Assembly (NCBI GenBank): GCA_024226735.1
Contig: JAAELL010000219.1
Location: forward strand, 1-32,394
DNA length: 32,394 bases
Source: a bacterium
GTDB lineage: Bacteria > Planctomycetota > UBA1135 > GCA-002686595
Direction: 5' to 3'
Position 1 is the stretch's first letter. Every line of letters starts with the position of its first letter. Both the position numbers and the translations under genes were made by a program. The notes beneath the pieces were generated by a model. It saw nothing but the letters and a program-made list of their open reading frames with translations, was not told the origin of the DNA and made no database searches. Below, piece after piece: positions 32,346 through 32,394 of this stretch.

Positions 32346-32394
32346 GGGAGCAGTAGGACTGGGAGCAGTAGGACTGGGAGCAGTAGGACTGGGA
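32346..32394. repeat. 15-bp tandem repeat at the window edge
   Basis: GGGAGCAGTAGGACT is repeated three times without a mismatch and continues as GGGA to the last base. The unit length is a multiple of three. On the minus strand two frames are free of stops: one reads repeated SQSYC and ends with SRP and a TAA at 32338-32340, the other reads repeated SPTAP. It may therefore be the 3' end of a gene entering from the right, or a noncoding minisatellite. Confidence 0.8.

Noticed and set aside
32346..32394. CRISPR array
   Set aside because: The units are 15 bp, directly adjacent and without spacers, and no cas genes are present.

Overview
The window is high-GC bacterial DNA. The gene content looks like Planctomycetota: secreted lipoproteins with FG-GAP/ASPIC-UnbV (CRTAC1-like) repeats, right-handed beta-helix proteins, TPR lipoproteins, a sulfatase-fold lipoprotein, a sialate O-acetylesterase-like protein, a Minf_1886-type protein beside tmk and holB, and an ECF sigma factor fused to a membrane-spanning periplasmic region. 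The phylum is an inference from these families; no rRNA or tRNA gene was seen. Because GC is so high, very long open frames lie antisense to almost every gene; I treat them as artefacts.

Layout. 1-258: an imperfect inverted repeat and no gene. 259-3551: a secreted endonuclease/exonuclease/phosphatase protein with jelly-roll and C-type lectin domains, divergent from GDP-mannose 4,6-dehydratase. 3552-7070: a four-gene block (Cys/His-motif membrane protein, small P-loop kinase, LolD-like ATPase, FtsX-like permease) bounded by exact inverted copies of a 20-bp sequence; a third copy makes a long hairpin at the right edge. A 26-bp perfect palindrome covers the overlapping divergent start codons inside the block. 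7078-10801: a leftward overlapping operon encoding a beta-helix lipoprotein, a NosL/TRASH-like Cys protein, a CRTAC1-like lipoprotein and a small membrane protein. 10819-14306: a divergent pair, a second CRTAC1-like lipoprotein and a TPR lipoprotein. 14307-14887: intergenic, with the C-terminal stump of a secreted planctomycete-type protein.

14888-16427: a leftward MORN-repeat lipoprotein and a peptidoglycan-recognition/amidase lipoprotein. 16524-25497: a rightward run of six genes that mostly overlap: TPR peptidase-MA-like protein, sulfatase-fold lipoprotein, tmk, holB, Minf_1886-family protein and an AI-2E-family transporter. 25535-28832: a secreted beta-helix protein and a tandem SASA esterase whose second half has lost its catalytic residues. 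28849-29011: a MITE-like element with 31-bp perfect terminal inverted repeats and a TTA duplication, inserted at the stop codon of the next gene. 29009-32113: a leftward gene for an ECF sigma factor / transmembrane / carboxypeptidase-regulatory-like repeat fusion. 32114-32394: GC-rich leader DNA and a 15-bp tandem repeat running off the window.

How the genes may work together. The most interesting hypothesis is that the NosL/TRASH-like protein, the beta-helix protein, the LolD/FtsX-type ABC transporter and the membrane protein with Cys-Cys and His-His-Cys motifs form one envelope metal- or thiol-handling system, interrupted by a repeat family at its transcription-unit boundaries. This is inference. 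The second strong candidate is the membrane-anchored sigma factor, which would couple a periplasmic multi-domain sensor directly to transcription without a separate anti-sigma factor.
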